Of a stretch of DNA of 64,000 nt, positions 7,863 to 17,932 are shown in pieces. Made by a program: the position numbers and the translations under genes. The stretch covers positions 124,001 to 188,000 of the forward strand of contig NZ_JABSNL010000003.1 in the NCBI RefSeq assembly GCF_013294025.1, read 5' to 3'. This DNA is from Flavobacterium aeripolare (lineage in GTDB: Bacteria; Bacteroidota; Bacteroidia; Flavobacteriales; Flavobacteriaceae). The notes under the pieces were generated by a model. It made no database searches. It was not told where the DNA came from and saw only the letters and a list, made by a program, of their open reading frames with translations. The stretch's first letter is position 1, and the number at the start of each line of letters is the position of its first letter.

Positions 7863-8747
7863 CTAATTAAAGTCCAAATATAAGGCAATTATTTTTGCTT
7901 TATCAACAGGAAATCCCTTAATTTCTAATAAATCCTCAATCTTTTTAAAATCACCGTTCATACTACGATAAATCACAATACTCCTAGATAGTTTGTAATT
8001 AAAGTAGGGAAATTTACTAATATCCTTTATTGAAGCATTATTAATAGCTAACTTATTAACGGCCGTTTGTTCACCCACCTTGAAGTGCTCTTTAATTCCT
8101 TGTACAGCATCATCAGACAATCCCCAAACCTCAGTTATTTGCTCCATTGAGACAAAAGCGCCTATTTTTGACCGATAATTTAAAATCCTTTTAGAAAAAG
8201 CACCTCCTACTCCATATACTTCAATCAGTTGTTCTGCAGTGGCATAATTAATATCGCGTTTTACAATAGCCTTTTTATTACGATTGTTTTCTTTATAATT
8301 AACATAAGTTGCTTTTGACTTTCTATTCTTAACCCAATCAGGAAATTTAAAAAATGTCACCATTGTACTTAATAGCGAGTCTGAAACTTTAGTAAGCTTT
8401 TGAAATTCCTCGGCAGAATTTACATATTTATTTTGTTTTCGATAGGCATGCAAGCGATCAATTTCCTTCACTGACATCCCTAGAGTGTACCCTTTATAAT
8501 CTGTTATGAAATTAGGATTAAAAGGGTATCGCTTATATTCAGCTTTTTCTTTTGCGTTTTTTAATGAGTCTATTTCTACCTGCAGAGACAACCACTGTTG
8601 TTTCTCCTCGCTATCTATGCCATCAGTATTAAAATCCATAAAAAACACGGCAGCTTGTGCACAAAAGATGAGAACTAACAATAAAATAAGCGCCTTGCGT
8701 TGCTCCTTAGAATAATTAAAGAATTTATAAAGAGCTTGAAAATTCAT
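7863..8747 (-). CDS. helix-hairpin-helix (ComEA-like) DNA-binding protein
   Basis: A membrane-anchored protein of 294 residues from the ATG at 8747. One N-terminal membrane segment (LILLLVLIFCAQAAVFF, about 18-34) is followed by a charged linker and several helix-hairpin-helix units: ITDYKGYTLGMSV, INYATAEQLIEVYGVGGAFSKRILNYRSKIG (about 168-198) and a further pair at the C terminus. The repeats resemble the ComEA HhH domain used for DNA uptake or, in many Bacteroidota, a conserved protein of unknown role. Isolated gene with no competence genes beside it, so DNA uptake is not shown. Confidence 0.8.
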   Translation of the reverse strand: MNFQALYKFFNYSKEQRKALILLLVLIFCAQAAVFFMDFNTDGIDSEEKQQWLSLQVEIDSLKNAKEKAEYKRYPFNPNFITDYKGYTLGMSVKEIDRLHAYRKQNKYVNSAEEFQKLTKVSDSLLSTMVTFFKFPDWVKNRKSKATYVNYKENNRNKKAIVKRDINYATAEQLIEVYGVGGAFSKRILNYRSKIGAFVSMEQITEVWGLSDDAVQGIKEHFKVGEQTAVNKLAINNASIKDISKFPYFNYKLSRSIVIYRSMNGDFKKIEDLLEIKGFPVDKAKIIALYLDFN

Positions 8748-9000
8748 AGACAAGTGATTTTATTGCAAAAAAATTATAATTCATTTACTGACAACAGTAT
8801 ACAGCGATACGATTGTAATACTAAGCGCAACAAGATACAAAATCATAATTAACAACAACGTATCTAAATACCCAATTAACAAACATATTCGCAAAGTTGA
8901 GTAGTAGAATTTTCTATATTCTAATATATCTATAATGAAGACTAGCAATATTATTTTAAAGTTATCTGATAATATTGTTTTTATATTTTGCAAAAAACAA

Positions 9001-9008
9001 TACATTTG
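9001..9008 (+). promoter_or_regulatory. -7 box of the permease promoter
   Basis: TACATTTG matches TAnnTTTG and lies 29 bp before the permease start, giving a short leader. The -33 element is poor (a TTG 23 bp upstream). The 290 bp before the permease otherwise hold AT-rich sequence with no convincing gene. Confidence 0.45.
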
Positions 9009-9037
9009 GGCACTAATAACAATAAACCTAAAAATAT

Positions 9038-10519
9038 ATGTCAATTTGGAAAACAAAACCACTTTCGGTTTTATTAAATGAAGCTTCTGACGATGAGAAA
9101 GGTCTAAAGAGGACGTTATCTGCACGTTCCCTAGTCGCACTTGGTGTTGGAGCTATTATTGGTGCAGGATTATTTTCGTTAACAGGTATAGCTGCCGCAG
9201 ATAATGCAGGACCAGCAGTAACCTTATCTTTCATATTAGCAGCTTTTGGCTGTGCCTTTGCGGGATTGTGTTATGCTGAGTTTGCATCGATGATTCCAGT
9301 TGCAGGAAGTGCTTACACCTACTCTTATGCTACCATGGGAGAATTTGTAGCATGGATTATTGGATGGGATTTAGTACTAGAATATGCACTTGGAGCAGCC
9401 ACCGTTGCGGTTAGCTGGTCGCAATATGTTGATAAATTCTTAGCCAATTATGGCCTCCATATTCCGCAAGAGATCCTCCATGGACCATGGGACAGTAGCC
9501 CTGGATATATAAATTTACCTGCAATACTTATAATATTTGCTCTATCCCTTTTATTAATTAGAGGTACAAAAGAGTCTGCCTTACTAAATAATATTTTAGT
9601 TATCTTAAAAGTAACTGTTGTTATTGTATTTATCGCATTAGGTTGGGGATTCATAGATGGAGCAAACCATACGCCGTTTATCCCCGTAAATGAAGGAGAA
9701 GCGCTTTTAAGCTCAGGCAAGATGACTTTTTTAAACTTCTTTAGCAGTGACTACTTTGGTCATTACGGATGGAGTGGAATCTTGAGAGGTGCTGGAGTTG
9801 TTTTCTTTGCATTTATTGGTTTTGACGCTGTATCTACGGCTGCACAAGAAGCAAAAGACCCACAAAAAGGAATGCCAATAGGTATTTTAGGTTCGTTAAT
9901 TATATGTACAATTCTATACGTTTTATTTGCTTTTGTATTAACAGGTTTAGAAAACTACTTAAACTTTAAAGGAGATGCTAGTCCAGTAACGACTGCATTT
10001 GCTAAGACAGGATACACCTTCTTAAACTCTGCACTTACAATTGCTATTATAGCAGGATATACTTCAGTGATGTTAGTAATGTTAATGGGACAAAGCAGGG
10101 TATTCTATAGCATGAGTGTTGACGGTTTATTACCTAAATTCTTCAGTACACTACATGCAAAAAATAGAACACCTTACAAAACAAACTTACTTTTTATGGT
10201 TTTTGTAAGTGTATTTGCAGGATTCGTTCCAGTGTCTGACTTGGGTCATATGGTTAGTATCGGTACCTTATTTGCTTTTGCTCTAGTATGTATTGGAGTT
10301 ATTGTAATGAGAAAAACAAACCCTGATGCCGAAAGAGGTTTTAGAGTTCCATTTGTACCTGTCTTCCCTATTATAGGTGTAATCATCTGCTTGATATTAA
10401 TGGCTGGATTACCTATCGTTAGCTGGGAGAGACTTGCAATTTGGATGGTAATTGGTGTAGTAATTTATTTCTTATACGGAAAGAAAAACAGTATACTAAA
10501 CAACCCAAATAAAAAGTAA
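9038..10519 (+). CDS. APC-family amino acid permease
   Basis: Inner-membrane secondary transporter of 493 residues with about 12 to 13 hydrophobic segments. The N terminus ends with SLVALGVGAIIGAGLF (about 29-44), the consensus first helix of the amino acid-polyamine-organocation family with its unwound GAIIGAG substrate loop. A later segment, VVFFAFIGFDAVSTAAQEAKDP, is the helix 6 signature of cationic amino acid transporters (CAT/YfnA type). Substrate is not determinable; cationic or branched amino acids are the likely range. Single-gene unit that faces a bidirectional terminator. Confidence 0.92.
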   Translation: MSIWKTKPLSVLLNEASDDEKGLKRTLSARSLVALGVGAIIGAGLFSLTGIAAADNAGPAVTLSFILAAFGCAFAGLCYAEFASMIPVAGSAYTYSYATMGEFVAWIIGWDLVLEYALGAATVAVSWSQYVDKFLANYGLHIPQEILHGPWDSSPGYINLPAILIIFALSLLLIRGTKESALLNNILVILKVTVVIVFIALGWGFIDGANHTPFIPVNEGEALLSSGKMTFLNFFSSDYFGHYGWSGILRGAGVVFFAFIGFDAVSTAAQEAKDPQKGMPIGILGSLIICTILYVLFAFVLTGLENYLNFKGDASPVTTAFAKTGYTFLNSALTIAIIAGYTSVMLVMLMGQSRVFYSMSVDGLLPKFFSTLHAKNRTPYKTNLLFMVFVSVFAGFVPVSDLGHMVSIGTLFAFALVCIGVIVMRKTNPDAERGFRVPFVPVFPIIGVIICLILMAGLPIVSWERLAIWMVIGVVIYFLYGKKNSILNNPNKK

Positions 10520-10536
10520 CAATTTTTACTTAACAT

Positions 10537-10579
10537 AAAAAAAGGGATTATAAAGTACCAACTTTATAATCCCTTTTTC
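10537..10579. terminator. bidirectional terminator
   Basis: Perfect 13-bp stem GGGATTATAAAGT / ACTTTATAATCCC with a 4-nt loop, A-rich before and T-rich after. It serves the permease (plus) and the PspC gene (minus). Confidence 0.9.
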
Positions 10580-10595
10580 TTTATGTATAACTGCG

Positions 10596-10835
10596 CTATA
10601 AATCAAATACAGAACTGCGTTTTGCACGAATCAAATCCTTCAATTTAAGCCAGAAGGCTATAGTTAAATATACTCCAAACCACAGTCCCACAGTAACGAA
10701 TGAGATGTAAATAAAAAACAATCGCACACTTGTTACTCGCATTCCTAGCTTATCAGCCATACGTGATGACACGTGAAAACCATATTTTTCAAAAAAATAT
10801 TTTATCTTAATTACATTTCTAATTTTCTCTGGCAT
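10596..10835 (-). CDS. PspC domain membrane protein
   Basis: A 79-residue inner-membrane protein. The N-terminal half carries KYGFHVSSRMADKLGMRVTSVRLFFIY, the PspC pattern that leads into a hydrophobic helix (about 39-65). PspC domains occur in the envelope-stress phage-shock response of other bacteria, but no PspA/PspB partner is here, so the stress role is inference. It is separated from the next minus-strand gene by about 70 bp. Confidence 0.82.
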   Translation of the reverse strand: MPEKIRNVIKIKYFFEKYGFHVSSRMADKLGMRVTSVRLFFIYISFVTVGLWFGVYLTIAFWLKLKDLIRAKRSSVFDL

Positions 10836-10905
10836 AGTACTACTTTTATCGTAACCGAATTCAAAATTAAACTATTCCATCAAATTATCTACTATATCAC
10901 AGTCA

Positions 10906-12177
10906 TCAATTCCCTTTCAACAACTGCATACCAATAGCACACTCTAGACATTTACCTTTGTTACAATATTCATTTTTTAACTGTAAAAGTGATTGCGAAT
11001 CAAATGCATTAGTAGCTTTTAAACCAAAAATCCCAAACTTTTGAATGATTGTATTCTTCTCACTAGCTATTTGATTCATAAGACCAACTAATTTATCTGT
11101 GTCACTTAAACCCATTGCTTTTCCGTAGGCGAATTGTAAAGGAATAATTGTGTTGATAATAATTAAATCTATAAATCCTTTAGCTAATTTCTTATTTTTA
11201 AATTCACTTTCTTTATCGAATAAAAAATGGGTTTTCCAGTAGGTCGAGACAGAAACATTAAAAACTTCATACACTGCCGCTACAGTAGAAGCATGAATTA
11301 TTTTCGAAAACAAATTATGCTGGTTCGAATATAAAGAACCTAACTGTGATAACCGTATGGTAGGAAAGTTATCTGGTCGGTGTTTAAAAAACTGCAACGG
11401 CTCAAACACTTGCGTTTGCAAATTATATTTATTGAGCAAATAAAAATACCTAAACTTAAGATCTTGAAAATAGCGATCTTCTTTTTCAACTTGCAGCAGC
11501 TGTGTTGAACCAAAAAAAAGTGCTTCTAAGTTTTCATTTTCAGTAGCCTCTTTTCTGATGATATGAAAAGGAATATGTTGCGCCATTTTAAATAAAATAG
11601 CTCCATTGGTGTTGAGTCCAAAATTTTTGGCTAATAAACAAAAAAGCACTGCTTCCCAATCATTATTAGTGCTTTGTAACAAATCATTTATAAGTAAAGA
11701 CTTTCGCTCTAAGCGTTCAAAAAACAATCGCTCTTGCCAGTTTTTAATAGTAAAGTCATCAATCGTTTTCAAATCCTTTTCGCAATTAATCCACGACTGA
11801 GGCGTCATTAACGACTTGTAATTATTTAAAGTTTCTGAAGCAATATAATTCTTCAACTCTAAAACAGGAATCTCGGAATTATCTTTTCTAAAAATTTCTG
11901 AATCATGATTCCATACAACGTGTAGAATGACGTTGTCATAATTAGCGTCTCTTTCATGATTGTGAACATACCAATCTGAAGAATTGATATGAATTTCGAC
12001 ATTACCAGCCCATCTTTGATTTCCTATAGCAATTTGTGCATTAAAAAAATCAGGCCCTGCTAATTCTAGATATTGACCTACACTAACAATTGAGAGTTTC
12101 TCGTTATTTACAGTCCTTAAGTTTTGTGTGTCGAATTTTTTAAATTTCCAGAGGTGATGTAAAAAAGCTTCTTTCAT
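10906..12177 (-). CDS. DUF2851 family protein
   Basis: Soluble protein of 423 residues from the ATG at 12177 (an in-frame ATG three codons earlier is possible). The N-terminal FLHHLWKFKKF and the GPDFFNAQIAIGNQRWAGNVEIH segment (about 42-62) are typical of DUF2851, a Bacteroidota family with no known activity. The C terminus has a cysteine cluster CNKGKCLECAIG that looks like a metal site. The neighbour upstream is a DEDDh exonuclease gene 53 bp away on the same strand, so the two may share a transcript. Function not known. Confidence 0.85.
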   Translation of the reverse strand: MKEAFLHHLWKFKKFDTQNLRTVNNEKLSIVSVGQYLELAGPDFFNAQIAIGNQRWAGNVEIHINSSDWYVHNHERDANYDNVILHVVWNHDSEIFRKDNSEIPVLELKNYIASETLNNYKSLMTPQSWINCEKDLKTIDDFTIKNWQERLFFERLERKSLLINDLLQSTNNDWEAVLFCLLAKNFGLNTNGAILFKMAQHIPFHIIRKEATENENLEALFFGSTQLLQVEKEDRYFQDLKFRYFYLLNKYNLQTQVFEPLQFFKHRPDNFPTIRLSQLGSLYSNQHNLFSKIIHASTVAAVYEVFNVSVSTYWKTHFLFDKESEFKNKKLAKGFIDLIIINTIIPLQFAYGKAMGLSDTDKLVGLMNQIASEKNTIIQKFGIFGLKATNAFDSQSLLQLKNEYCNKGKCLECAIGMQLLKGN

Positions 12178-12230
12178 AATACGCATTGGTTAAACCACTA
12201 ATATAATGAAAATAAACACTTTAACAAACC

Positions 12231-12719
12231 CTAAACCTCCCTCATTAAATATAATTGTGCACAAGCCCTAGCGTCAGATAACGCTTCATGGTGATTTAAC
12301 TCAACATTCATAACACGGCAACAGTCGCTTAATTTTGTTGGTTTTAAACCTTTTGCCTTGTATATTTTAACCGTACACTCCCACTTTAGTGCAATATTTA
12401 AGTCGTCATAATTTAAGTTGTAAAGCGCCATAGATTTACTTAGTACATTTCGATCAAAACTCTCATTATGAGCTACAACAATTTTCCCTTGCAATCTCTT
12501 TTTAATCTCTGGAAATACCTGAGAAAACGTTTTTGCATTCACTGTATCTCTAGGATATATCCCATGGACCTGAATAGTGTATGGAGAATACACATTATTG
12601 GGCGGCTTAATCAAACTAACATATTCATCTACAATTATTCCATTCTCTACGGTAACAATACCCACTGAACAAGGGTGATGCCCTACAGCGGTTTCAAAAT
12701 CAATAGCAGTAAAAGTCAT
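12231..12719 (-). CDS. 3'-5' exonuclease, DEDDh (DnaQ-like) family
   Basis: A compact 162-residue exonuclease domain. Motif ExoI is TAIDFET (D7 and E9), ExoII is AHNESFDRNVL (D about 105) and ExoIII is HEALSDARACAQLYL (H and D near 143 and 148), so all four acidic residues and the His are present. Length and single-domain layout resemble the free-standing DnaQ-like or RNase T type proteins rather than a polymerase subunit. Substrate, DNA or RNA, is not clear. Confidence 0.88.
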   Translation of the reverse strand: MTFTAIDFETAVGHHPCSVGIVTVENGIIVDEYVSLIKPPNNVYSPYTIQVHGIYPRDTVNAKTFSQVFPEIKKRLQGKIVVAHNESFDRNVLSKSMALYNLNYDDLNIALKWECTVKIYKAKGLKPTKLSDCCRVMNVELNHHEALSDARACAQLYLMREV

Positions 12720-12761
12720 TTATATTTATTTTAAAATTTTAAAAACCTCAAGGCATAAAAA

Positions 12762-12809
12762 ACCACGAATTTTTATTCGAAATAAAGATTTAGAATAAAA
12801 ATTCGTGGT
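12762..12809 (-). terminator. terminator after the cystathionine beta-synthase-like gene
   Basis: Perfect 17-bp inverted repeat (12762-12778 against 12793-12809), followed on the minus strand by a T run at 12761-12756. It lies 19 bp beyond the stop codon. Confidence 0.9.
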
Positions 12810-12827
12810 CATTAAAAGGGCATGCTA

Positions 12828-14189
12828 TTATTTTATAGAACCAATAATATCATATTTTGTAATAATGTGGTGTCTACCGTTTCCTAAATCAACTAACACA
12901 GCTTGATTTTCTTTACTAAACAATTTAGAAACCTCTTCAATAGTAGTTCCTAATTGTACAATAGGATATGCTTTCCCCATGACCTCACGTATGGGTCTTT
13001 CGGCAGTATTTTTATCAGAAACGTAGCTTTGAAATAGATCAGACTCATCTAATGATCCTACAAAACCGGTAATATCCATTACTGGAATTTGAGAGATTTT
13101 ATATTTACGCATTCTTTCGATTGCGTGCGAAACTAACTCTTCAGTCCTTGCTACTATTAATTGCTTATCTATATGATCTTTGATTACATCTTCAGCCTTA
13201 GTCACTGTCTCATCTAGGAAACCTCTTTCGCGCATCCAATCATCATTAAACATCTTCCCTACATAACGACTTCCTGAATCATGAAACAATACCACCACAA
13301 CATCTTCTGGTTTGAAGTGTTCTTTCAATTGTAAAAGTCCCTTTATTGCAGCCCCAGCTGAATTACCCACAAATATACCCTCTTCAAGAGCAATTCTACG
13401 AGTATAAACGGCTGCATCCTTATCTGTTACCTTTGTAAATCCATCAATAATAGAGAAATCTACATTTTCTGGCAAGATATCTTCACCAATACCTTCGGTG
13501 ATATAAGAGTAGATTTCGTTCTCATCAAAAATACCGGTTTCGTGGTACTTTTTAAAAACAGAACCATAGGTATCAATTCCCCAGATCTTAACGTTTGGGT
13601 TTTGTTCTTTCAAATATTTACCTACACCAGAAATAGTACCACCTGTACCCACTCCTGAAATAAAGTGTGTAATTTTACCTTCTGTTTGTTTCCAAATTTC
13701 CGGACCAGTTTGCTCATAATGTGCTAACGCATTTGAAGGATTATCGTACTGATTTACATACCAAGAATTAGGAGTTTCAGTTGCCAATCTTTTAGAAACT
13801 GAATAATAAGAACGTGGATCTGTAGGTTCAACATCTGTAGGGCAAACAACAACTTTGGCACCTACAGCCCTTAAAATATCCATTTTTTCTTTGGATTGCT
13901 TATCAGAGATTACGCAAATAAGTTTGTATCCACGTATAATTGCAACAAGAGCCAAGCCCATTCCTGTATTACCAGAAGTCCCTTCGATAATCGTACCTCC
14001 CGGTTGTAAACGACCGTCAGCTTCAGCATCATCAATCATTTTCAAGGCCATACGATCCTTAACCGAATTTCCAGGATTGAATGTTTCCACTTTTGCTAAA
14101 ACTAAAGCATCAACACCTTTAGTCACTCTATTTAACTTAACTAATGGCGTATCACCAATAGTCCCTAATATATTTTCTGCGTATTGCAT
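12828..14189 (-). CDS. PLP-dependent cystathionine beta-synthase / cysteine synthase with CBS pair
   Basis: Fold-type II PLP enzyme that makes cystathionine or cysteine from serine-type substrates. Residues 1-320 are the catalytic domain: the Schiff-base lysine in FNPGNSVKDRMALK (about K44), the phosphate-binding loop GTSGNTG (about 69-75) and the glycine-rich ISGVGTGGTISG loop. Residues about 335-453 hold a pair of CBS domains, which usually bind adenosyl ligands and set activity. This 450-residue layout is that of eukaryote-like and Bacteroidota cystathionine beta-synthases. No haem-binding N-terminal domain is present. Which reaction dominates is unresolved. Confidence 0.9.
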   Translation of the reverse strand: MQYAENILGTIGDTPLVKLNRVTKGVDALVLAKVETFNPGNSVKDRMALKMIDDAEADGRLQPGGTIIEGTSGNTGMGLALVAIIRGYKLICVISDKQSKEKMDILRAVGAKVVVCPTDVEPTDPRSYYSVSKRLATETPNSWYVNQYDNPSNALAHYEQTGPEIWKQTEGKITHFISGVGTGGTISGVGKYLKEQNPNVKIWGIDTYGSVFKKYHETGIFDENEIYSYITEGIGEDILPENVDFSIIDGFTKVTDKDAAVYTRRIALEEGIFVGNSAGAAIKGLLQLKEHFKPEDVVVVLFHDSGSRYVGKMFNDDWMRERGFLDETVTKAEDVIKDHIDKQLIVARTEELVSHAIERMRKYKISQIPVMDITGFVGSLDESDLFQSYVSDKNTAERPIREVMGKAYPIVQLGTTIEEVSKLFSKENQAVLVDLGNGRHHIITKYDIIGSIK

Positions 14190-14388
14190 TTAGTTTTACG
14201 TTTAAGATTGTAATTTAATTATAAATACCAGTGCAAAGATAGTATTTTGTATTAAATATACATAGGCAATGCCATTTGCATTAAACTAAACAAATAGAAA
14301 ATTATGGATTATACGAGTCTAAAACAGAGAATAAATCACTTACACCTACAAATAGAGGTGAAAAATTATTCGAAACATAATGAAACTA

Positions 14389-16329
14389 TTAATTAAAGAA
14401 ATTCCATATTAACCCAAAACGCAACATAAAATCACGGTACGGATTATTAGGTGATGCATAAAAATTGTTGCCCGTCAACGAAGAGTTGAAATGCTCTGCT
14501 TTAAAATAAATGCGTGTACGTTGAATCTTAGCGTTGATAAAGAAATCTAGATTGGGATAACCACCTATCTCTTTTTTATCCTGCACAAAAAATTCTCCAA
14601 TGACTGGATTGTATTCATTTGCATAATACTTAGTGAAATAATTTAAAGTAATTCCTGTTTGTAAAAATAATGCCTTCTTAAATAAAAAATCAGTAAAGTA
14701 AAGCGTATTTCGTGTCACAAATTTTGGTACGTTTAAGACAGCATCATCTTGACTTACATTCTGAAACAATAAAGTATTGTCTAAGGCAAATTTACCGTAT
14801 TTGAATTCGCGACCTAACTTAAGAGAAACATAATTAATAGTTTTCTCATATTGCTGAGGAGATACTATTTGCTGTACCTCATTTGTTGCAATGTCATTAA
14901 AATAAAGATGATCATTCAAGGTAGAGAATTTAGCAGAAGCTGTTAACCAAGGCGTGACAGCCTCAGCAGATAGTTCATTAATCTTTTCATTCTTAAAGTT
15001 ATTAGACCAATTGTAAGCCACGTAACTACTTTGATACAAATTATAATTATCGTTTGGCAATTTATTCAGATTCTGATATTCAAAATTAAATTGAAAATCA
15101 TCATTCAAATCATATTTCATTTTTGCATCTAGATTTGACAACGATTGGTTTGTGATCGATCTCGAATACAAGAATTTACCCGTCCATTTATTCTTTTGAT
15201 AATCATACTGTCCACCTGCACTATTAATATTGCGGGATAAGGAAGCAGGAATAGTACCATCTGTTCTAATTAGTATTTGATCATAATAAAAATTACTTTG
15301 ATAATCATCTACAAAAAATTGAAATTTACCTAAAGTGCTATTTTCATAAGTAAGGCCCACTTTATTGTACATTTTATTATAATGTGTTTGATCATTGATT
15401 CCACTATTCTTGTATGCATCACCAAATCTGACAATAGAACTCGTACCAATTGTAGAAGTAACTGTGGGCTGGTTAAATTCAAAAAATTTATTCTCATAAT
15501 TAAATTGATGGTTCACATATAAATTATTATTTCCTTTTTTAGAATTAACTCTAAAATAGTGGTCTGCAAACAACCTTCTACCTTTTAAAAATGATTGTGC
15601 ATCTGTGAAATAAACTTCTAAACGTTCTCGGTTATCATAATCAGGATTCTCACTCTCAAAGTCAGAGACTGTCGTGATACCACCATTTTCCTCATTTAAA
15701 ATATCTTGATACGTATAATGAGCATTTAAAACGTAGCGATCATCTTTTGCGCTATAACTAGAGGTAAACCTAAAATTACCAGTACTTGTTAATTGATTTA
15801 TGTAATGTCCTTCAGATCTCAAACCTTTATAAGCTATTGAAAAATTCAATCTTGGATTGATATTTAAAGTAAAAAAAGCATCAAGATTTTGCCCTTTCTG
15901 CATTACAGATCTAAAATATAATTCGGTTACAGGAGTTGCAACAGAACTGTATTTAATATCATTTGCCTCAAGAAAGTTAAAGTGCTTAGCTTTAAAACCC
16001 ATCTCTGGATAAGGGCTGTACTTATCAAGTCCGTATTGTAAGGTATTGTAAGTTTGACCTTCATTAGGAAATGCTAGTAACCCAAAGTTGTCTTTATGCA
16101 AATAATTAAATGAGTACTCTCTTTGAATCGTTAAAGATGTATCTAGATAGGTAGTATCTCTATCAATGTTGATAAAACGATATTGATCAATGTTAGCTAT
16201 TTTTTCTGGTTTGATAGAGTCAGAAGACACTCTATTGTCTCCATTTCCACTTGATGGTTGAACGGGACGAGCTTGAGAGTGCGTTAAAAATGGCAGCAAT
16301 AGTATAAATATGTAACTAAGAATTCTCAT
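14389..16329 (-). CDS. putative outer-membrane porin (Porin_10-like)
   Basis: A 646-residue exported protein. It starts with a signal peptide (MRILSYIFILLLPFLTHSQA), followed by a proline/serine-rich linker and a long run of alternating aromatic beta strands to a C-terminal strand ending FGLIWNFFN, with a terminal aromatic residue as in outer-membrane barrels. The YSFNYLHKDNFGLLAFPNEGQ block near residue 75 is characteristic of the putative porin family found in Bacteroidota. Role in diffusion of small solutes is inferred. No operon partner; it is 200 bp from the cysteine gene and 160 bp from the SusD gene. Confidence 0.82.
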   Translation of the reverse strand: MRILSYIFILLLPFLTHSQARPVQPSSGNGDNRVSSDSIKPEKIANIDQYRFINIDRDTTYLDTSLTIQREYSFNYLHKDNFGLLAFPNEGQTYNTLQYGLDKYSPYPEMGFKAKHFNFLEANDIKYSSVATPVTELYFRSVMQKGQNLDAFFTLNINPRLNFSIAYKGLRSEGHYINQLTSTGNFRFTSSYSAKDDRYVLNAHYTYQDILNEENGGITTVSDFESENPDYDNRERLEVYFTDAQSFLKGRRLFADHYFRVNSKKGNNNLYVNHQFNYENKFFEFNQPTVTSTIGTSSIVRFGDAYKNSGINDQTHYNKMYNKVGLTYENSTLGKFQFFVDDYQSNFYYDQILIRTDGTIPASLSRNINSAGGQYDYQKNKWTGKFLYSRSITNQSLSNLDAKMKYDLNDDFQFNFEYQNLNKLPNDNYNLYQSSYVAYNWSNNFKNEKINELSAEAVTPWLTASAKFSTLNDHLYFNDIATNEVQQIVSPQQYEKTINYVSLKLGREFKYGKFALDNTLLFQNVSQDDAVLNVPKFVTRNTLYFTDFLFKKALFLQTGITLNYFTKYYANEYNPVIGEFFVQDKKEIGGYPNLDFFINAKIQRTRIYFKAEHFNSSLTGNNFYASPNNPYRDFMLRFGLIWNFFN

Positions 16330-16436
16330 TTATAAATAAGATTAGATAAGCAATTACGAAACAGGATATAAAACGACAAAGGTAAATGATAATAAGCTAT
16401 AAAAAAACAGTGTTATGAGTAGAATCAATATTAAAT

Positions 16437-16468
16437 AAAAACCCCCTCACTATTAAATAATGAGGGGG
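16437..16468 (-). terminator. terminator of the SusC/SusD transcript
   Basis: CCCCCTCA (16442-16449) pairs with TGAGGGGG (16461-16468); on the minus strand it is followed by TTTTTATTT. It lies about 25 bp after the SusD stop codon. Confidence 0.85.
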
Positions 16469-16491
16469 CTTAAATTAGTATAGATTAAAAA

Positions 16492-17922
16492 TTATCTATT
16501 TTCATTCACAGAATCATCTATTAAAAGATTGGCATCAATTTCAGGCTGTGGAACTTTAAGGTAGAATTTTTTGTCATTTGCAAGCAAACTAGCAGATGCA
16601 CCAACGCGGTGATTACCTGTTCTAGTAATAGCTCTTTGCAAACGCTTAGCATCAAACCACTCAACTCCAATTTCAGCATATAATTCTTTTCTTCTTTCTA
16701 GTAAGATTTCTTCGATTAATGCTGTACCAGTATTAGTAGATTTTACAGCATTTACGTCTCTTTGACTTTGTAAATAATATAATAAAGTATGCGCTTCTGC
16801 TTCCTTACCAGGAATTCTCGCTTTTGCTTCAGCTTCGATTAGAATCATCTCTGCTGTTCTCATAATAGCATTATCTCCTGCAAAAGTAAAAGTGAATTTA
16901 CGAGTGATCCAGTATCTGTAATCATTTAAGTCAGTAATCGCTGCACTTTTCTTAACGAAAACTCTTCTAATATCTGTTGCTGAAAACAAATCAACAAAAT
17001 TTCTATTTATGAAAGTTGCAGAATATGATGTAGTAAAGTGATCCGCCATTGATGCAGGAGCATTCCAATAATAATTAGATTGGTCAGTACTTTGAGCACT
17101 ACCCCAGATCCATTCAGAATTGGAAATATCGTCAAACCCTTTTGCATAGTCAAGATTTAATGTTGTAGCAATATTTCCACCGTATGCCGCTTTTGCAGCA
17201 TCTGCAGCTCCCTGCCAGTTACCCATTACCTGATAAACTTGAGCTAAAATACCTTGTGCAACATTCTTGTTAATGTAAGATTTACCTAAGCGATCAGCTG
17301 TTAAACCATCAACGGCCAATGTTAAGTCTGATACGATTTGCTTGTATACCTCATCTACTGTTGTCATTGCCTTACCTTCTGCAACAGACTCTGTATAAAT
17401 AGGTGGAGCTGGGAAGTTTTTATCCAAAGAATAAGCAGTAGAAAACTCTAATACTAATTGGTGATAAAAGAAACCACGCAATGCATATCCATAAGCACTA
17501 AATTCTTTTTTATCAGCATCACTTAATTCACTAGTTTCAACACCTGCGATTAATGAATTAGCTTGGTTGATCATGTAATAGCAATAATTCCAAGTAAACC
17601 TAGTTCTTCTATAAGAAGGCTCACGGTTTGAATTTGCATAATCATCTCTAAACCAAGTGCTTGACTGGATTATATCGTTACCTTTCAAAGTTCTAGCATA
17701 GAAGATTGAGTTTAAACCAGCTGAGTCAGTAGAGTCATATTGTCCTCTAAATCTTCTCATAATTCCAGATATAAATGCTTCGACACCCGCTCTAGATCCA
17801 AAAACAACCTCTGGAGAAACAGTATCTGTAGGGGTAGGTTCATCAAGAAACTCTTCGCTACAGCTTACAGTCATAAACAAAGCCATAAAAGCTATGAATA
17901 TTTTTATAAATATATTTTTCAT
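16492..17922 (-). CDS. SusD/RagB-type nutrient-binding lipoprotein
   Basis: Outer-membrane lipoprotein that closes over its SusC partner and captures ligand at the cell surface. The 476 residues begin with a lipoprotein signal (FMALFMTVSC, Cys about 21) and contain the tetratricopeptide-like helices typical of SusD, including AYGYALRGFFYHQLV and the C-terminal LLERRKELYAEIGVEWFDAKRL. It is 10 bp after the SusC gene, so the pair is translated from one message. There are no glycoside hydrolase, peptidase or regulator genes beside it, so the ligand cannot be assigned. Confidence 0.95.
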   Translation of the reverse strand: MKNIFIKIFIAFMALFMTVSCSEEFLDEPTPTDTVSPEVVFGSRAGVEAFISGIMRRFRGQYDSTDSAGLNSIFYARTLKGNDIIQSSTWFRDDYANSNREPSYRRTRFTWNYCYYMINQANSLIAGVETSELSDADKKEFSAYGYALRGFFYHQLVLEFSTAYSLDKNFPAPPIYTESVAEGKAMTTVDEVYKQIVSDLTLAVDGLTADRLGKSYINKNVAQGILAQVYQVMGNWQGAADAAKAAYGGNIATTLNLDYAKGFDDISNSEWIWGSAQSTDQSNYYWNAPASMADHFTTSYSATFINRNFVDLFSATDIRRVFVKKSAAITDLNDYRYWITRKFTFTFAGDNAIMRTAEMILIEAEAKARIPGKEAEAHTLLYYLQSQRDVNAVKSTNTGTALIEEILLERRKELYAEIGVEWFDAKRLQRAITRTGNHRVGASASLLANDKKFYLKVPQPEIDANLLIDDSVNENR

Positions 17923-17932
17923 ATTTTTTTTT

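Noticed and set aside
8781-9140. Minus-strand frame of 119 codons across the permease promoter
   Set aside because: It begins inside the permease gene on the other strand, has no family resemblance and lies over a clear TAnnTTTG promoter. Its hydrophobic content is explained by A/T-rich DNA.
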